Below, piece after piece: positions 20,394-31,591 of a stretch of 34,816 nucleotides of DNA. The position numbers were made by a program, and so were the translations under genes. The notes below the pieces were generated by a model. The model was not told the DNA's origin. It did not search any database and saw nothing but the letters and a program-made list of their open reading frames with translations. Origin of the DNA: Phellopilus nigrolimitatus (taxonomy: Eukaryota > Basidiomycota > Agaricomycetes > Hymenochaetales > Hymenochaetaceae). Every line of letters begins with the position of its first letter. Position 1 is the stretch's first letter. The stretch lies in contig JAJOHG010000267.1 of NCBI GenBank assembly GCA_021029095.1, forward strand, positions 1 through 34,816, read 5' to 3'.

Positions 20394-22463
20394 ATGTTCA
20401 ATCTTCGCTACAGTACAGTGCAAGAAATAGACGAGGTGATTTTTTTTCTTTTTTTTTGTGTTCTTTCTTGTGTCCAAACAGATGAAAGCGTCGTCGTTGT
20501 CGGGGTTGAAGGTCAAAAGAGATATGCCGCTAATCTGATACTGACCTCCCCTGATCCCGTCGGAAAGTCGTGGAACTGACTTCCGTCGGACTTCCCCCAG
20601 CGCCATGGAACGCTCTACAACACGTTCAGAGCAGGCACATGCCGCCCGCTCGACTATCGGCGCGCCCAGCTACACAAGCTCGCCCGCATGTGCCAGGAGA
20701 ACGCCGACGCCCTCGCCGACGCGCTCTTCGCGGACCTCGGCAAACCGAAAGTCGAGGTCTTCGCATTCGAAGTCGGCCAGATCGTCAAACGCAGTCTGCT
20801 GTGCGCGGAGAAGCTCGCGGAGTGGGCCGCACCGGAGAAGGTCAACACGCCGGATTGGCAGAAGCCGTGGAACTCTACGTTGCTCAAGGCGCCGAAAGGC
20901 CCTGTATTGATCATCTCGTACGCTTTTTGATCTTTTTATATCATTATTCGAACTCTCACTTGTCATTTGGTAGGCCATGGAACTATCCCATCATGCTCTC
21001 GCTCCAGCCGTTATACGCAGCCATCGCTGCCGGGTGCCCCGCCATCGTGAAACCATCTGAACTCGCGCCTACTTATGCCCAGCTCCTTGCCGACCTCGTG
21101 CCCAAGTACCTCGACCCGAAGGCATACGCCGTCGTGAACGGAGCCGTCCCAGAGACCACAAAGCTCCTCGAGCTGCGTTGGGCGCACAGTACGTCTCCGT
21201 GCGCTTCCTCGCAAACCAATATCAATCATGCCGACCGTGTGTTTTACTCGCAGTATTCTACACGGGAAATGGCCGCGTCGGCCGCATCGTCGCGACCGCC
21301 GCTGCGAAGCATCTTACGCCCTGCTCGCTTGAGCTCGGCGGAAAGTCGCCCGTGATCGTCGACGCGGCGTACGACATGGACATCGCCGCGGCGCGCATCC
21401 TGTTTGGCAAGGCGAACAACGCGGGCCAGACGTGCGTCGCGCCGGACTACGTGCTCATCCCGCGGAGCGCGCAGGCTGCGCTGGTCGCGGCACTCAGACG
21501 CGTCTACTCGGAGCGCTACCCGGGCGGGGCGCTTGCGTCCGCGTCGTACGGACGCATCGTCAATGTGACGCACTTCGGGCGCCTGACGGAGCTTCTGGCG
21601 CGCTCGAAGGGGCGCCGTGTGCTGGGTGGCGAGACGGACGAGGCGCGGCTCAAGATCGCCCCGACGGTCCTGGCGGACGTTACGACCGACGACGCTCTCT
21701 TGGAAGAGTGAGTAGGCTCGAGAATCGGCTTCCGTGGGTTGATGAACGGCTTATGGTACATGTATAAGGGAGCTGTTCGGACCCATCCTGCCCATTGTCC
21801 CGGTGGCGGATATAGACGAAGCGATCGAAATCGTCAACTCTCGGTGCGTTTATAATCAACATGCCTTTTTGTACTTGGAAGCAAATCAGGCTCCGTAGGG
21901 ACAGCCCGTTAGCATTCTATGCATTTACAGAGCAAGTCGAGGTTAAACAAAAGCGTGCGTCCTATTTCTCTTTTTCTCTTCCTTTCTGTACGCATATCTA
22001 CAACGTGTTTTGTGGTAGTCGTCGAGAGGACGCTCAGCGGCTCGCTCATCTTCAACGAGACATTCGACCAACTAGCCGGTGCGTTCCCCGTTTCCTGTAA
22101 TAACCTCATGTGATGCATAATCTGACACTTATCCACCCTACAGTACTTGAACTCCCGTTCAGCGGCGTGGGCGAATCCGGATGTAAGTTTTTGTCTGTTT
22201 CCCTCCTCAAAAGGGCAGCCCAGATCTGACGATACACAGACGGATACCATGTCATGAAGTACGGTTTCGACGGCTTCACGCACCTCCGCAGCTCGATGGA
22301 CGTGCCCAAGGAGTAAGCTTACTTTATCTCTTTCACTTTCAGCGATCCGTGATTGACGCGGTGCAGATTCGAAAAACTCTTCGCTACGCGCTACGCGCCG
22401 TACACGGACGAAAAACTGGAGAAAGTTTCCGAAGATGTGTTCCTAAACATTCCGTCATCCTAA
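20394..22463 (+). CDS. Aldehyde dehydrogenase, ALDH3 / fatty-aldehyde type
   Basis: Predicted 478-aa NAD(P)-dependent enzyme oxidising aldehydes to acids. Exons: 20394-20435, 20601-20917, 20974-21188, 21254-21707, 21769-21843, 21890-21954, 22019-22078, 22144-22182, 22240-22312, 22367-22463; every phase closes. The catalytic Glu is in LELGGKSP (about residue 218) and the nucleophile Cys in NNAGQTC (about 252). Their 34-residue spacing is that of ALDH3. PWNYPI, IVKPSELAP, FYTGNGRVGRIV, ELFGPILP and PFSGVGESGYG are further hallmarks. The compact length and YGYHVMKYGFDGF ending fit the fungal Hfd1-like group. I see no C-terminal membrane anchor, unlike mammalian FALDH, so it may be soluble. It sits between the two permeases and is transcribed opposite to both. 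The 14-codon first exon is the least certain part. Confidence 0.94.
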
Positions 22464-22889
22464 AGCACGGCATCTTAAACGAGTTGATGTGGTCACCGTT
22501 GAGATCGAGACCTTTTCATGTTCGGAATATTATACAGTAATGTATTCTCCTTCCTTATTTCTTGAGCTTCATTTCCGAAAAGGTCGTCGCTGGTCCAGGA
22601 CATGGCCAGTGAATCCCTCGGACAAATGCATAGACCGACAACATGGGCCACGCCGTGCAAAGAGCACACAGCGTGGTCACCTCCGAGGTTGTATCTCAAG
22701 ATTCCCTGTATTCTTTCCCCTTCCCTTTATTGTGCATTCTCAAACTCTACACTCGATTTTCCCCGATATTTCGAAGTGGAAGAGCCACAAAAATCACCGG
22801 ATAAGGCCACCATTATAGTAATACACATACAGTGGCGCTTCGAAGCACAGAAAGCGAAATGAATGGCAGCAAGAACAAGCTAAATCAAT
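22464..22889. other. Intergenic, convergent 3' ends
   Basis: It lies between the stops of the aldehyde dehydrogenase and permease 2. Near 22830 there is TACAGTGGCGC, reminiscent of a Tc1-type end, but no partner repeat is visible. No gene is seen. Confidence 0.55.
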
Positions 22890-25668
22890 CTACGACGTTC
22901 CTCGTCTCCACATCGAAGAAGAGGCCTTCTTCTCATACAGCTCGGCGCTCGTCTTCCTTGGCGAGCTTGTCTCTTCATGGCGTCCTGGGCCGAGGTAATA
23001 CCGATGCTGACAAACAATATTGAGCATGCCCGTTCGTTAACATGTTGCGAGCCTAAAGTCAACACTCACCCAGTAAAGCTTGTACCATATCCATGACGCT
23101 CCGCAGACGAAGCCCATAATCGGACCGGCGTAGTTCATAGTCGAGGCGGAGACGGGGTTCACTTGCGGCATGATCAGGATGCTAACAAATGATGATGTCA
23201 GCGGACTAAAGAAACAAAATACAGCTCGAGGTCGAACCCTGTTTCCAAAAGCGTCCTTGAATCGAGTAATGTTATAAGCATGTAGATTAGAACAGGGAGT
23301 TGGAAGACCATGGCACTCACCAAAGAATGGCATAGACGTTAACAGCGTAGCCCCATTTGCCCATGTAAAACGGCCCGGGTACGAACTCAACAGACGCATC
23401 GTTCTGCACAGCGATGCAGACTTTCGCAATTATTGGGATCTACGATGGCAGGAATAGGTTTGATACGGCACGCTGACAAAAGGCGCACGAAGAGCAAACA
23501 AACCATGTACGAAAGGTCCAGCGCGACAGCAGTAATGCTGGAAAGGCGCTCATGGATCTTGATACCAAGCAAAAGCACAAGTGGTAAATTGCAAATACCT
23601 GAATATCGCGTTGATCTGTAGACATAGTCAAAACTTTGCGTTTTGGGCTAATGGTCTGAGAAATAAAGACTGACCGCGACGACGGAAGCCAGGTAAAGTA
23701 GACCGAAGATTGTTGCGCCTATTACGGTCAGAATCACCGCGTTGATTGGAGTCCCAGTCCTAGACGATATTTTCGCACAAAGACGGCGATCAGGTAGCGC
23801 ATTCTGTTGCATTTGCTAGAGATTAGTGAATCAGTCTCTATTTGCCGGGAATGGTACGGACGTCTCGCGAAATAGCGTAGATACCTGATTAAATTTTTAT
23901 TTAATTTTAGATAGCGAGTCAAAGTAGAGCTCAGGGGCATACTTCGTATACAAGCGAGCTGGCAGGTTGCTGCCGTCATGAATTGGACAATAATGACAAA
24001 CGACCACAAGGCTAGTGCTCCGCGCTTTCCCAGGTTGTCCCAGAGAACCTGAGAGATGCGCCTGCTGTTTAGTTTGATACGAACAAAAACGAAAATATGA
24101 AACATACTTGAGAAAATACCAAACCAGTTGGACCAGGCAAAGCGCTGAAGTCCCTTATGCCGTAGCAAACGACAACATTCACGAAAAAACCAAGAACCGC
24201 AGTGATTGAGACTGCCAACAATTGTTAACATTGAGAAAAGAGATCTTTTTAAAAATCGTAGTAAATACCAGCAGAAATGATAGCAACCGGAGCAGCGATG
24301 GCAGCGTTTTTAACTTCCTCAGAAAGGTCTTTGAATTCATGGACTCTAGAATCAGTGGCTTAGCTTTCGCCAAAATAATAGCACGTACGAGCTGCTCCAT
24401 CATAATCTGTCTAATCCATAATGAGGTGAAGCGATTGTTTGCAAAGTTATTAAACCCTTACCATAATCCATTGGACACTCAACAAACCAAGGAGAAATGC
24501 GAACCCTCTGTTGTTCCATCCTGAACCATCGCTTAACTAAGGATACATCTTCAGTCTCAGTATAACCGCCCTAAGAATCTACACTCACTTCAGTCCAGAC
24601 GAACTTATGACTCGCGAGCTGTCCAGAGCCTGCAGCTGGGATAGCGATGATGATTGCAATTGTCGTCAAGATGTTGAAATATACTGAGTAAGAGCTCAAT
24701 GGGTCAATCGAACGCAAGTTTTTACCTATAAGAGTTACTGTACCGTAGAGTGAAGCAATTCGATGCAGCCACTTTGTAGGGAGACTATTCAAGATCCCAA
24801 GTGCGACTGTCAGACCTACGTAAAGACCCAGAACTTGACCTGTCGATGCGACGAAGGTGCCATCGGTCCCAATAGTAACTGCAGCATAGATCATTTGGGA
24901 ACTGCGAACGGCCAACTTTAGAACTTGGGAGGAATAGATGAGGGGCATTATAACATACAGAGCGAAGGTGACAGAAGCGGGAGTAGCTAGCTGTCCCATT
25001 ATTGTCATCCTGATATGATTGAGAAGTTTAGTCAAACTGGTTCAACAGACAAAATTAGTGACTGACCAGCCGGTTACAAAAGTGACGCTTGCTCTGTATT
25101 TTTCCGGAATGACGAAAGCCGTGCTTGTGTAGATGCCTCCGGAAGTCGGATACGCAGAAACAAGCTCTATTTGAGATAAACTGAGGACGGCGCGATTCAG
25201 ATTTGCAAACAATAGGTTCGTTTACCAGCGACAGATGTGGCGATAGCAAGGCAGCCAAATGACCCGAGAAACCATGCCCAAACCTGAGAAGCAAAGTCAG
25301 CGTCCAGGCCAATGATAAAAGTCACCGTTAAAACGTCATTGCACCTACCGCTGTCGCTGGGCCGCCTAGCAGCAGAGGTGTGTTTATCGACGACGCAATG
25401 CTCGCCGAGCATCTGTGAGATGCCAATCATAAGCTACGTATTCAGTCTAAGATCGATTTCGTTGAAAGCAAACAAACCCAAGGATTCCGAGTGCAAAAGA
25501 GAGCGTACTAAAATTTGTGAACTCCTTGCGCAGTTCCCGACGAATTCCAAGTTGCTTCAGTTTTGCGTCTTCCTCCTCGATAGCACCTAAATAATGTATG
25601 TTGTCCGTCCGAGGGTTATACGCACACTTGTTGACTGATTTCTCGCTGTTTGTCATGGACTCAGGCAT
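22890..25668 (-). CDS. APC-superfamily amino acid / GABA-type permease 2
   Basis: Predicted 537 aa in 21 exons: 25668-25626, 25586-25478, 25412-25349, 25283-25226, 25166-25067, 25009-24959, 24901-24744, 24683-24589, 24536-24462, 24410-24389, 24328-24269, 24211-24108, 24048-23943, 23884-23862, 23803-23675, 23615-23599, 23537-23504, 23439-23321, 23255-23238, 23181-23070, 23006-22890. Same transporter family and membrane layout as permease 1, with very similar blocks (RRELRKEFTNFSTLSFALGILG, ELVSAYPTSGGIYTSTAFV, SIYAISRD, SASTMNYAGP). Sixteen consecutive exons keep the same lengths as in permease 1. Two extra introns are present here, one near the N-terminus and one splitting the GGPATAV-WAWFLG exon. 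All introns are GT-AG, including the one that is GC-AG in permease 1. The ending YWHRYYLGP parallels YWHRHYRGP in permease 1, then the tails differ. Substrate unknown. Confidence 0.92.
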
Positions 25669-26315
25669 GCTCGTCGTGCTAAAAGCTGCTGCCGCTGGTG
25701 AAAGTCTGAGCTTAAGTCTCTTCCGACCCCTCTAGCGATGCCAAGCTTCATAGTTCGACTTCGGGCGCTGTAATTAGAATGTATAGTGTCCTTCACGTTA
25801 TAGCGAGCGTGAACCTTCGACACAATAAATGATCGCCAGAAACAGCAGTATATGCTACAAAGGGAAGTGCCAATCATGTTCAAACAATTTGTTTATCGGT
25901 TAGACTTCCGACCACGTTCGAATTGATGATATTCATTGCCATTCACCACCCTGGACTTCTGAACAACATGAATAAATGGACCTCGGAACGTGATGGCCTT
26001 ATCACATACTCTTTTATCTCACCTGCGGTTTAAAATCTACTCAGAATGCGCATCGTGGACGCTCGAGGACTTTCCTTATCTTCGCACCCGAGTGCATCAC
26101 TATCTCATTACTGCTCAACGGCGATAGGAAAACACTGAGACTCGCGGCAGGCCGCCTGGTGAAATCGGATAAATACCTGTAGCCGAGCGGAATGATGCCT
26201 CTCGGGAAGCCGTCTCATGCAACTTGAATTGCTATAACTTATCGAGCTTCTTCACTTCCGTCCCCTGTCTGACATCCGTAGACGAACTTGGCTTCACCTT
26301 GACTGGTCTTTGGCA
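25669..26315. promoter_or_regulatory. Divergent promoter region with many GATA motifs, permease 2 / HODM-like gene
   Basis: The interval carries GATAA/GATAG cores on both strands: about 25893, 25998, 26014, 26075, 26123, 26168 and 26038-26043 region onward to 26238. Several are full GATAAG (seen as CTTATC at 25998-26003, 26075-26080, 26238-26243). Such density suits nitrogen control by a GATA factor but has not been tested against chance. No gene is seen. Confidence 0.5.
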
Positions 26316-28122
26316 ATGACCTTCTCACTTGCTTTTGAAGCGCTCTTGATAAGCTGTATGGGGTTGCTCTTTTGGTATCTATACACAAGGACAGCTGCAC
26401 GGAAGACTGACCGCCTGGGATTGACTGGTGGCCTGCCAGACCCGGATCCTCTCTATGACTTTGACATCGTAAGTATAGAATACATGCGACACTATGTTAC
26501 TCAATTTGACATCTATCAGGCCACGGCCACAACTCGGAATCATCTGTATGTAAACAAAGTTGTGCGCTTTCCGTATTATCAGGTAATTCTCACGTACAAC
26601 GAAATCAACGTGTGAAACTCACTTACGCTATGCGCACTTAAGACTATGTCGCACCAGCCGATGGACACAAACAACTGGATTGAAATTGACAAGGACCTGA
26701 AGTGGTACATCGAACAGAAAACGCGCGTCATAGAAGAGCAAGGTGCGATAACTAAATTACTCCTTGTAGAACACTGGGCTGATTGCTTCGGATATACAGG
26801 GAAGAACGTCATTGACTCCCTTCCTGAGAACGATGCGGGCTGCGGCGAGCTTATGGAGATCCTCGTGGATTACCTCCCGAAGCGCTACCCGACGCTTTTT
26901 GAGAAGATCGATTGCAAGGGAGGCGGGATATGGAACAAGGTGACAGATGAAAAACTTGTTGGACTGGAGGGAAAAGTCGGCGTGGATGCGCTTCTGGTGT
27001 GCTCGAGGTTCGTTTCTTTACTTAACCTCTTTTAGTTTTCGAGGAGATTGACGTACTGAACAGGCTTGTGGAGGATGACTTTCTTATGGGCCGCGAGCGG
27101 GAAGACGGACACGTGTATTTCACGGGAGGTCTCGTTGCATTCCCAGGTTAGCTCCTCATTTTCTCGTGCATTAGGAAAATGGATTAACGCGACTCCTTCT
27201 GCGTTGGGAAGGCTTCTACCTCCTTTCAAAGAAAATAAACAAATCTCTTCGAATCGTACACGATCCCGTACCGTACTTTAACGAGAAGATCCTCTTCAGC
27301 GTCGAGCGTAAGCTGAAGCGGTTCCAGCCTAACGAGCCATTCGAGCGCACTAGTTGGGAGATCGTAGACGACAGAGATCTTTTCTTCCGTATGCATATAT
27401 CTACAATGCGTTATTTAGCATCAATATTGCAATACTAATTTGTGTTTAATGCAGATAATATCGCAAGAATTGAAAGTGACGGCAAGGAGTTGTCGGAGAA
27501 GCAGCACCCGAAGGATCTTTACTTCCGCGTCGACCACCAGACGTTCCGCAAGCTTCCGAAGACGAAGGCAATCATTTTCGGCGTGTGAGTGCCTCTACAT
27601 CTTTCTTTCTTTCTTTCTTTCTTCAGAACTTTATTTGCTAAATCTCAACTTCGATAGCCACCCAATCATGAAGCGTCTCGAAGACCTCGCGGATAGCCCA
27701 CTTGTCCCCGCGCTACTCGCCAAGGTACACGAAGAAGGCGACAGGAAAATCATGGACGTGCGTCCGCGTCTTATTATTTTTTCTTCTCTAGCTTTCCTAT
27801 ATGTGACTCACTTTATACTCTCTTTAAAATACAGTACAAACTTGCGCCGCTTTATCAGGAGCGCATGCTACCGTATCTTCACGAGTTAGCCGCTCAACAG
27901 ATCGAGAAAGGACTTGTCCGGTACGCTTGCCCTCAATTACGTCTGTTCCACTAAGCCCTAAATTCCGGTTTTCTTAGGGGCGACGAAGATATTTCCAACT
28001 TCCGCGAGCTCATCCGTGTCTCGGAGGGTCAGGCATACCCAAGTACGCAGACATCGCTCGTGAACCCGACGGAGTCGGAGCTGGCTATCCAGCTGGCGAA
28101 AAAAGAGGCCAAAATAGTCTGA
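26316..28122 (+). CDS. HODM alpha-subunit-like (DUF3445) protein, membrane-anchored
   Basis: Predicted 433 aa: exons 26316-26468, 26520-26582, 26643-27007, 27064-27146, 27212-27388, 27455-27584, 27658-27757, 27835-27920, 27978-28122; all phases close to a TGA. Residues 3-24 form one hydrophobic span, a likely membrane anchor. The rest matches, by recall, the family of the alpha subunit of heme-dependent oxidative N-demethylase (Pfam HODM_asu-like): WIEIDKDLKWYIEQK, LPKRYPTLF, VYFTGGLVAFPG, the HDPVPYFNEKI segment and a FRVDHQTFRKLPKTKAIIFGVHP block. The bacterial enzyme oxidises dimethylamine to methylamine and formaldehyde. Fungal homologues are mostly uncharacterised, so a demethylase role is inference. 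A TTTC microsatellite lies in the intron at 27585-27657. The first ATG after the upstream GGTCTTTGGCA was chosen; the TTG before it is not a start. Confidence 0.85.
27599..27623 (+). repeat. TTTC microsatellite in an intron
   Basis: About six TTTC units lie in the pyrimidine-rich part of an intron of the HODM-like gene. Confidence 0.85.
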
Positions 28123-28553
28123 CTCTGACGATACAAAGTTACGAGACACGCTAAGGAGATGCAAGGCCATGGCGGGGCATATAAAATCTCTGACTTTTAT
28201 AGTTAATACATGATTCGAAAGCAGTACATGTAGTCTTGCTTGTACTACAGCAGAATGTAATGATTTTGAAGCAGAACTTGATTGAGAACACAGCGAGATA
28301 AGATAAGTTATGACTCGATATGAAAGTGCGGTAGGTAAGAGGAATCGAAAACAGCATGGCGAAAGCGAGTACAGTGCGAAAGCAGTTCTAATGACGTAAC
28401 GGTGCAGTAGAGTACATTGTGAGGAGTTGACAGCGATGAGGGAAGTATATTGACTTGAAAGGCTGATTGCGATAAGTTGTGAAACGTGAAAGTTGCATGA
28501 ATTTGATGAGCAGAGTTCCCGATCAGGACAATTAGGCATCGGAAAGCAGGTCG
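28123..28553. other. Intergenic, convergent 3' ends
   Basis: It lies between the stops of the HODM-like gene and the KAR5-like gene. Open minus-strand frames across it (27958-28557) overlap the HODM-like exon and show no domain. No gene is seen. Confidence 0.6.
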
Positions 28554-31185
28554 TCAAAAATTAGAAGAAGGACGTCGATCAGGAGGAGGTTCCGACATGA
28601 ATAACCTTGTCGGCAGGCGCGATATAGTTCGTGAGCGAACGGGATTCCAATAAATATTGGTAGTTTTTTGAGCAGTAGCGGGTCCCGATAAAGTACGCTG
28701 GACACTCTTGTCATCCCGGTATACAGTGATCACTTCTACGATGCGGGTAATCTGGCACGAGACTGGACTTGTCGCTGCAATAGCGTGGTGTTTGTCCCCG
28801 TAAGGGAAAATATGACTGTTGTCGACAGAGGGGCTTGCAAAAGCCATTCTGCTTAGTCCCAGTAAAGCATAAAGCATTAACATTTTCCTTTCGCGGAAAG
28901 TAAGACGCGTGCTTACGGAAAGAGACGTTCCGCATCAGACTCGTCAAAACTACTTCTTCGCCGGTGGGAAAGAAGCAGACTCTGGGGCGATATGAGATAA
29001 GATAGAAAGGTTCGACTAGCTGATAACATACCGCCAGACAGGAAAACAATGTCGCCGAAAGCCAGATAAATGCCCCCAGAATACGTTCGCTAACGAAACG
29101 CGGCAGAGAAAAGATGATAAAGCCAAAGAGCCCGTACGGTGCCAGATCAAGCCATCTAAAGATATAGTTGAACAGCCCAGGACTGCCATATAGCTTAGGC
29201 CAGGAGAACCGCCCGAGATTATCTAGCTTGATGTTTGACATGGACACATTGAGTTCGCGAGCGGTGCTTGAGAGGGCATTAATGTCCGTCGTAAGCCCTA
29301 CCATGGACTCGGCTACTTCATGCTGCTTCTTCTGGAAAATAGTGCGAACATTTCAGAAGCATCAGCGGAAAGATAGTTTAAGGAGAAAGTAGATTCCAAC
29401 ATCAAGTAAAAATGCTTGATTGTACGCTTTCGAAGTGGTTTCTTTGACGAAGATGCTCAGATGTTTAAATTCCTTAATAAAGCTACTGAGAACCATTAAT
29501 AGGAATGAAGGATGTATCACGAACCTGTCTTGCCATAGATAGGTCATTCACAGCGCCCATTAGTTGACTGATCGCAAAGTTCTAAAATTGCAATAAAATC
29601 AATCAACAAGATTGTTCAACGCTTGACGCCATCAATATCGAAATGGGTGCTCACGACAGCCAAGTCCAGATCCTTTCGACTCTCCTGCGACGCATCGAGA
29701 ATCGCTTTCATCCCTAAAGATAGCGAATTCTCGACGGAAGAGACGGTCCGTGTAAGCGCATTTTGATGCTGAAAGATACTAAAGATTAATACGCAAGAAG
29801 GTTTCAACGGACACATCACCAACATTCTCGCTAAGTTTATCAAGTTTGTCCTCGAGCTATTCAAAAAGTGTCTAGATCACGAGGCAATAAAGAAGAAAAT
29901 CTGCGCTCACTTCGGAAGAAATTTCATTGTTCATCTCAAGTCCCTTCAGTTTCATTACCTCCAGCATCGTAATTGTCCCCTGATGAGGTGTTGATTACGT
30001 TGCCGGACCCTCAAGGCATTCAATCACTCACCTGAGCCATCCCATTTAGGTCAACTGCGAATTGCTTGTTGAATTCTGTTAGAGAATGCTTGGCCGAGCT
30101 TAGGTCAGCAACAGATTCCTGAAAGGCCTTGAGATGCCATGGTAAGTAACAGGCTTTGTTCAAAGAAGAGGAGCTTACCTGGAGGAGGTCCTCCCATCTC
30201 ACGAAGTACTGGTCGTTCTTCGTCTCTTTAGTTGATAAAGTGTGGAAGAAAGCTACCAGCTCGAGCGTGATATTCTCGTATACGGCCTTAGATGGATCTA
30301 TACGGACGTCTCAGATATTTGTAGTCGGTCAGAGATGATCAGATTGACACGGACCCACGTTAAACATTCCATTTAATGACTTGCATTTTTCCGCTGGAGT
30401 AGTAAAAAGGAGCCACTATCTGATTACCAAATACTATGAGTTAAAATCTTGCCAACTCACGGACGACGAGTATTCTGTAAACGTCAAATGTACGCTGAAA
30501 ATTTTGATGCTGATCCAGTGCCCTGAATGCAGTCTTCACTTAACATACGCACAATATGCAGAAGCTATAACTTACATTGAGCATCTTTTGATTTCTGCAT
30601 CTCCTGTGCCGCGTTTCCCGCTACTGAGCCCTTCACATTCCATCGGCGGTGAATAGTCGCGACTCCGATCACAGAGCGTCATGAGCATCGCGGCTATGCC
30701 TTAAGTCAGTCGAGCCCCTAACTACGGCGTAAATGTCCTCTATCCATATACCTTCATCCCAGTCCTCTGTGTTGAGCCTGTCTTTCGTGCAGTGCTGTAA
30801 TAAAGTGGCAAGACGTTCAGAGCAATAGGGGAAGCTCTTAGAACTCAGACCCTCTGTAAGCATATTAATTGCGATTTGCCACTCTGCCTGCACAGAAGCG
30901 TACCAAGCGATTCTGATAAAGAGATGAGTTCGATCCTATATTCTAAAAATACGTCACTGTCAGACATCCGCATACAACACTCGGCCCAAAGTTGAGCATA
31001 CCCGCAGGAAGTATGTTAAGAGCATTTCCATGGTCGCCAAGCGACAGTCTTTGTCCAGCGAAGTCTAACGGTCCTGATAGGGTCCTCTGCGATCGAAAAA
31101 GCGAGTTGTGACCTGCGCACAAATGTGCGGCGCCGAGCGTCCACAAGGTCAAGAGAGTATAGACCTGGTAGCGATGCCCTTTCAT
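28554..31185 (-). CDS. KAR5: KAR5/Tht1-type nuclear fusion (karyogamy) protein
   Basis: Predicted 577 aa: exons 31185-31002, 30912-30904, 30853-30752, 30699-30576, 30522-30461, 30393-30355, 30297-30179, 30118-30032, 29979-29911, 29856-29824, 29768-29655, 29581-29525, 29472-29401, 29331-29032, 28981-28917, 28851-28554. The layout fits the family: an N-terminal signal peptide (YTLLTLWTLGAAHLCAG), a Cys-rich lumenal part (FPYCSERLATLLQHC, AMLMTLCDRSRD, PPMECEG, VVPEKCKSLNG, AVYENITLELV), a long helical coiled-coil-prone middle, then two or three membrane spans near residues 400-470 and a cytosolic tail. KAR5/Tht1 proteins act in the nuclear envelope during fusion of the two haploid nuclei, here presumably in the basidium. 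Exon 2 is only 9 nt (ESL) but restores phase. The edges of 30118 and 29472-29401 are the least certain. Confidence 0.82.
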
Positions 31186-31591
31186 TCTCCAAAACCAGAC
31201 CAGATGAGCAATTGGTCGTCGGATTGCTGTTCGTTGAAAATAGGTACATGCACAGTCGCCTGCGGTGAGCACTCAGATCGTCGCCCGAGCCGTACACCGG
31301 ATTAGGACGACGGGCGCGTCACTCTGTGACGGCAAGATATCGAGCGCAACCCACGATGAGAGTTCAAAGGAAAGCGAATTGAGGTCGACGACGTTGAAAT
31401 ATAACGAGCATATCTTCCTCGCTATGTATGTTTTCAAGAAATTGTTGTTTTTGGTCAGCGACCTTCTGGATTCTGGAGGCTGGGGCAGTGACGTCGTCTC
31501 CGAGTCGGTCCGTGACCAATCCGCGCTCAGCGCACGCAACCTGTTGTTTTGACACCATTCATCGTCTTGAGGCTCTTTCTCATCTTACAAC
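31186..31591. promoter_or_regulatory. Divergent intergenic region, KAR5-like / glutathione transferase
   Basis: 406 bp between two outward-facing genes. It contains TGACGTCG near 31488, one base off the CRE palindrome. Minus-strand frames at 31273-31558 have no domain. Promoter function is inferred from position. Confidence 0.45.

Noticed and set aside
22826..22850. TACAGTGGCGCTTCGAAGC as a transposon end
   Set aside because: Only a short resemblance to Tc1-type ends, and no inverted partner nearby.
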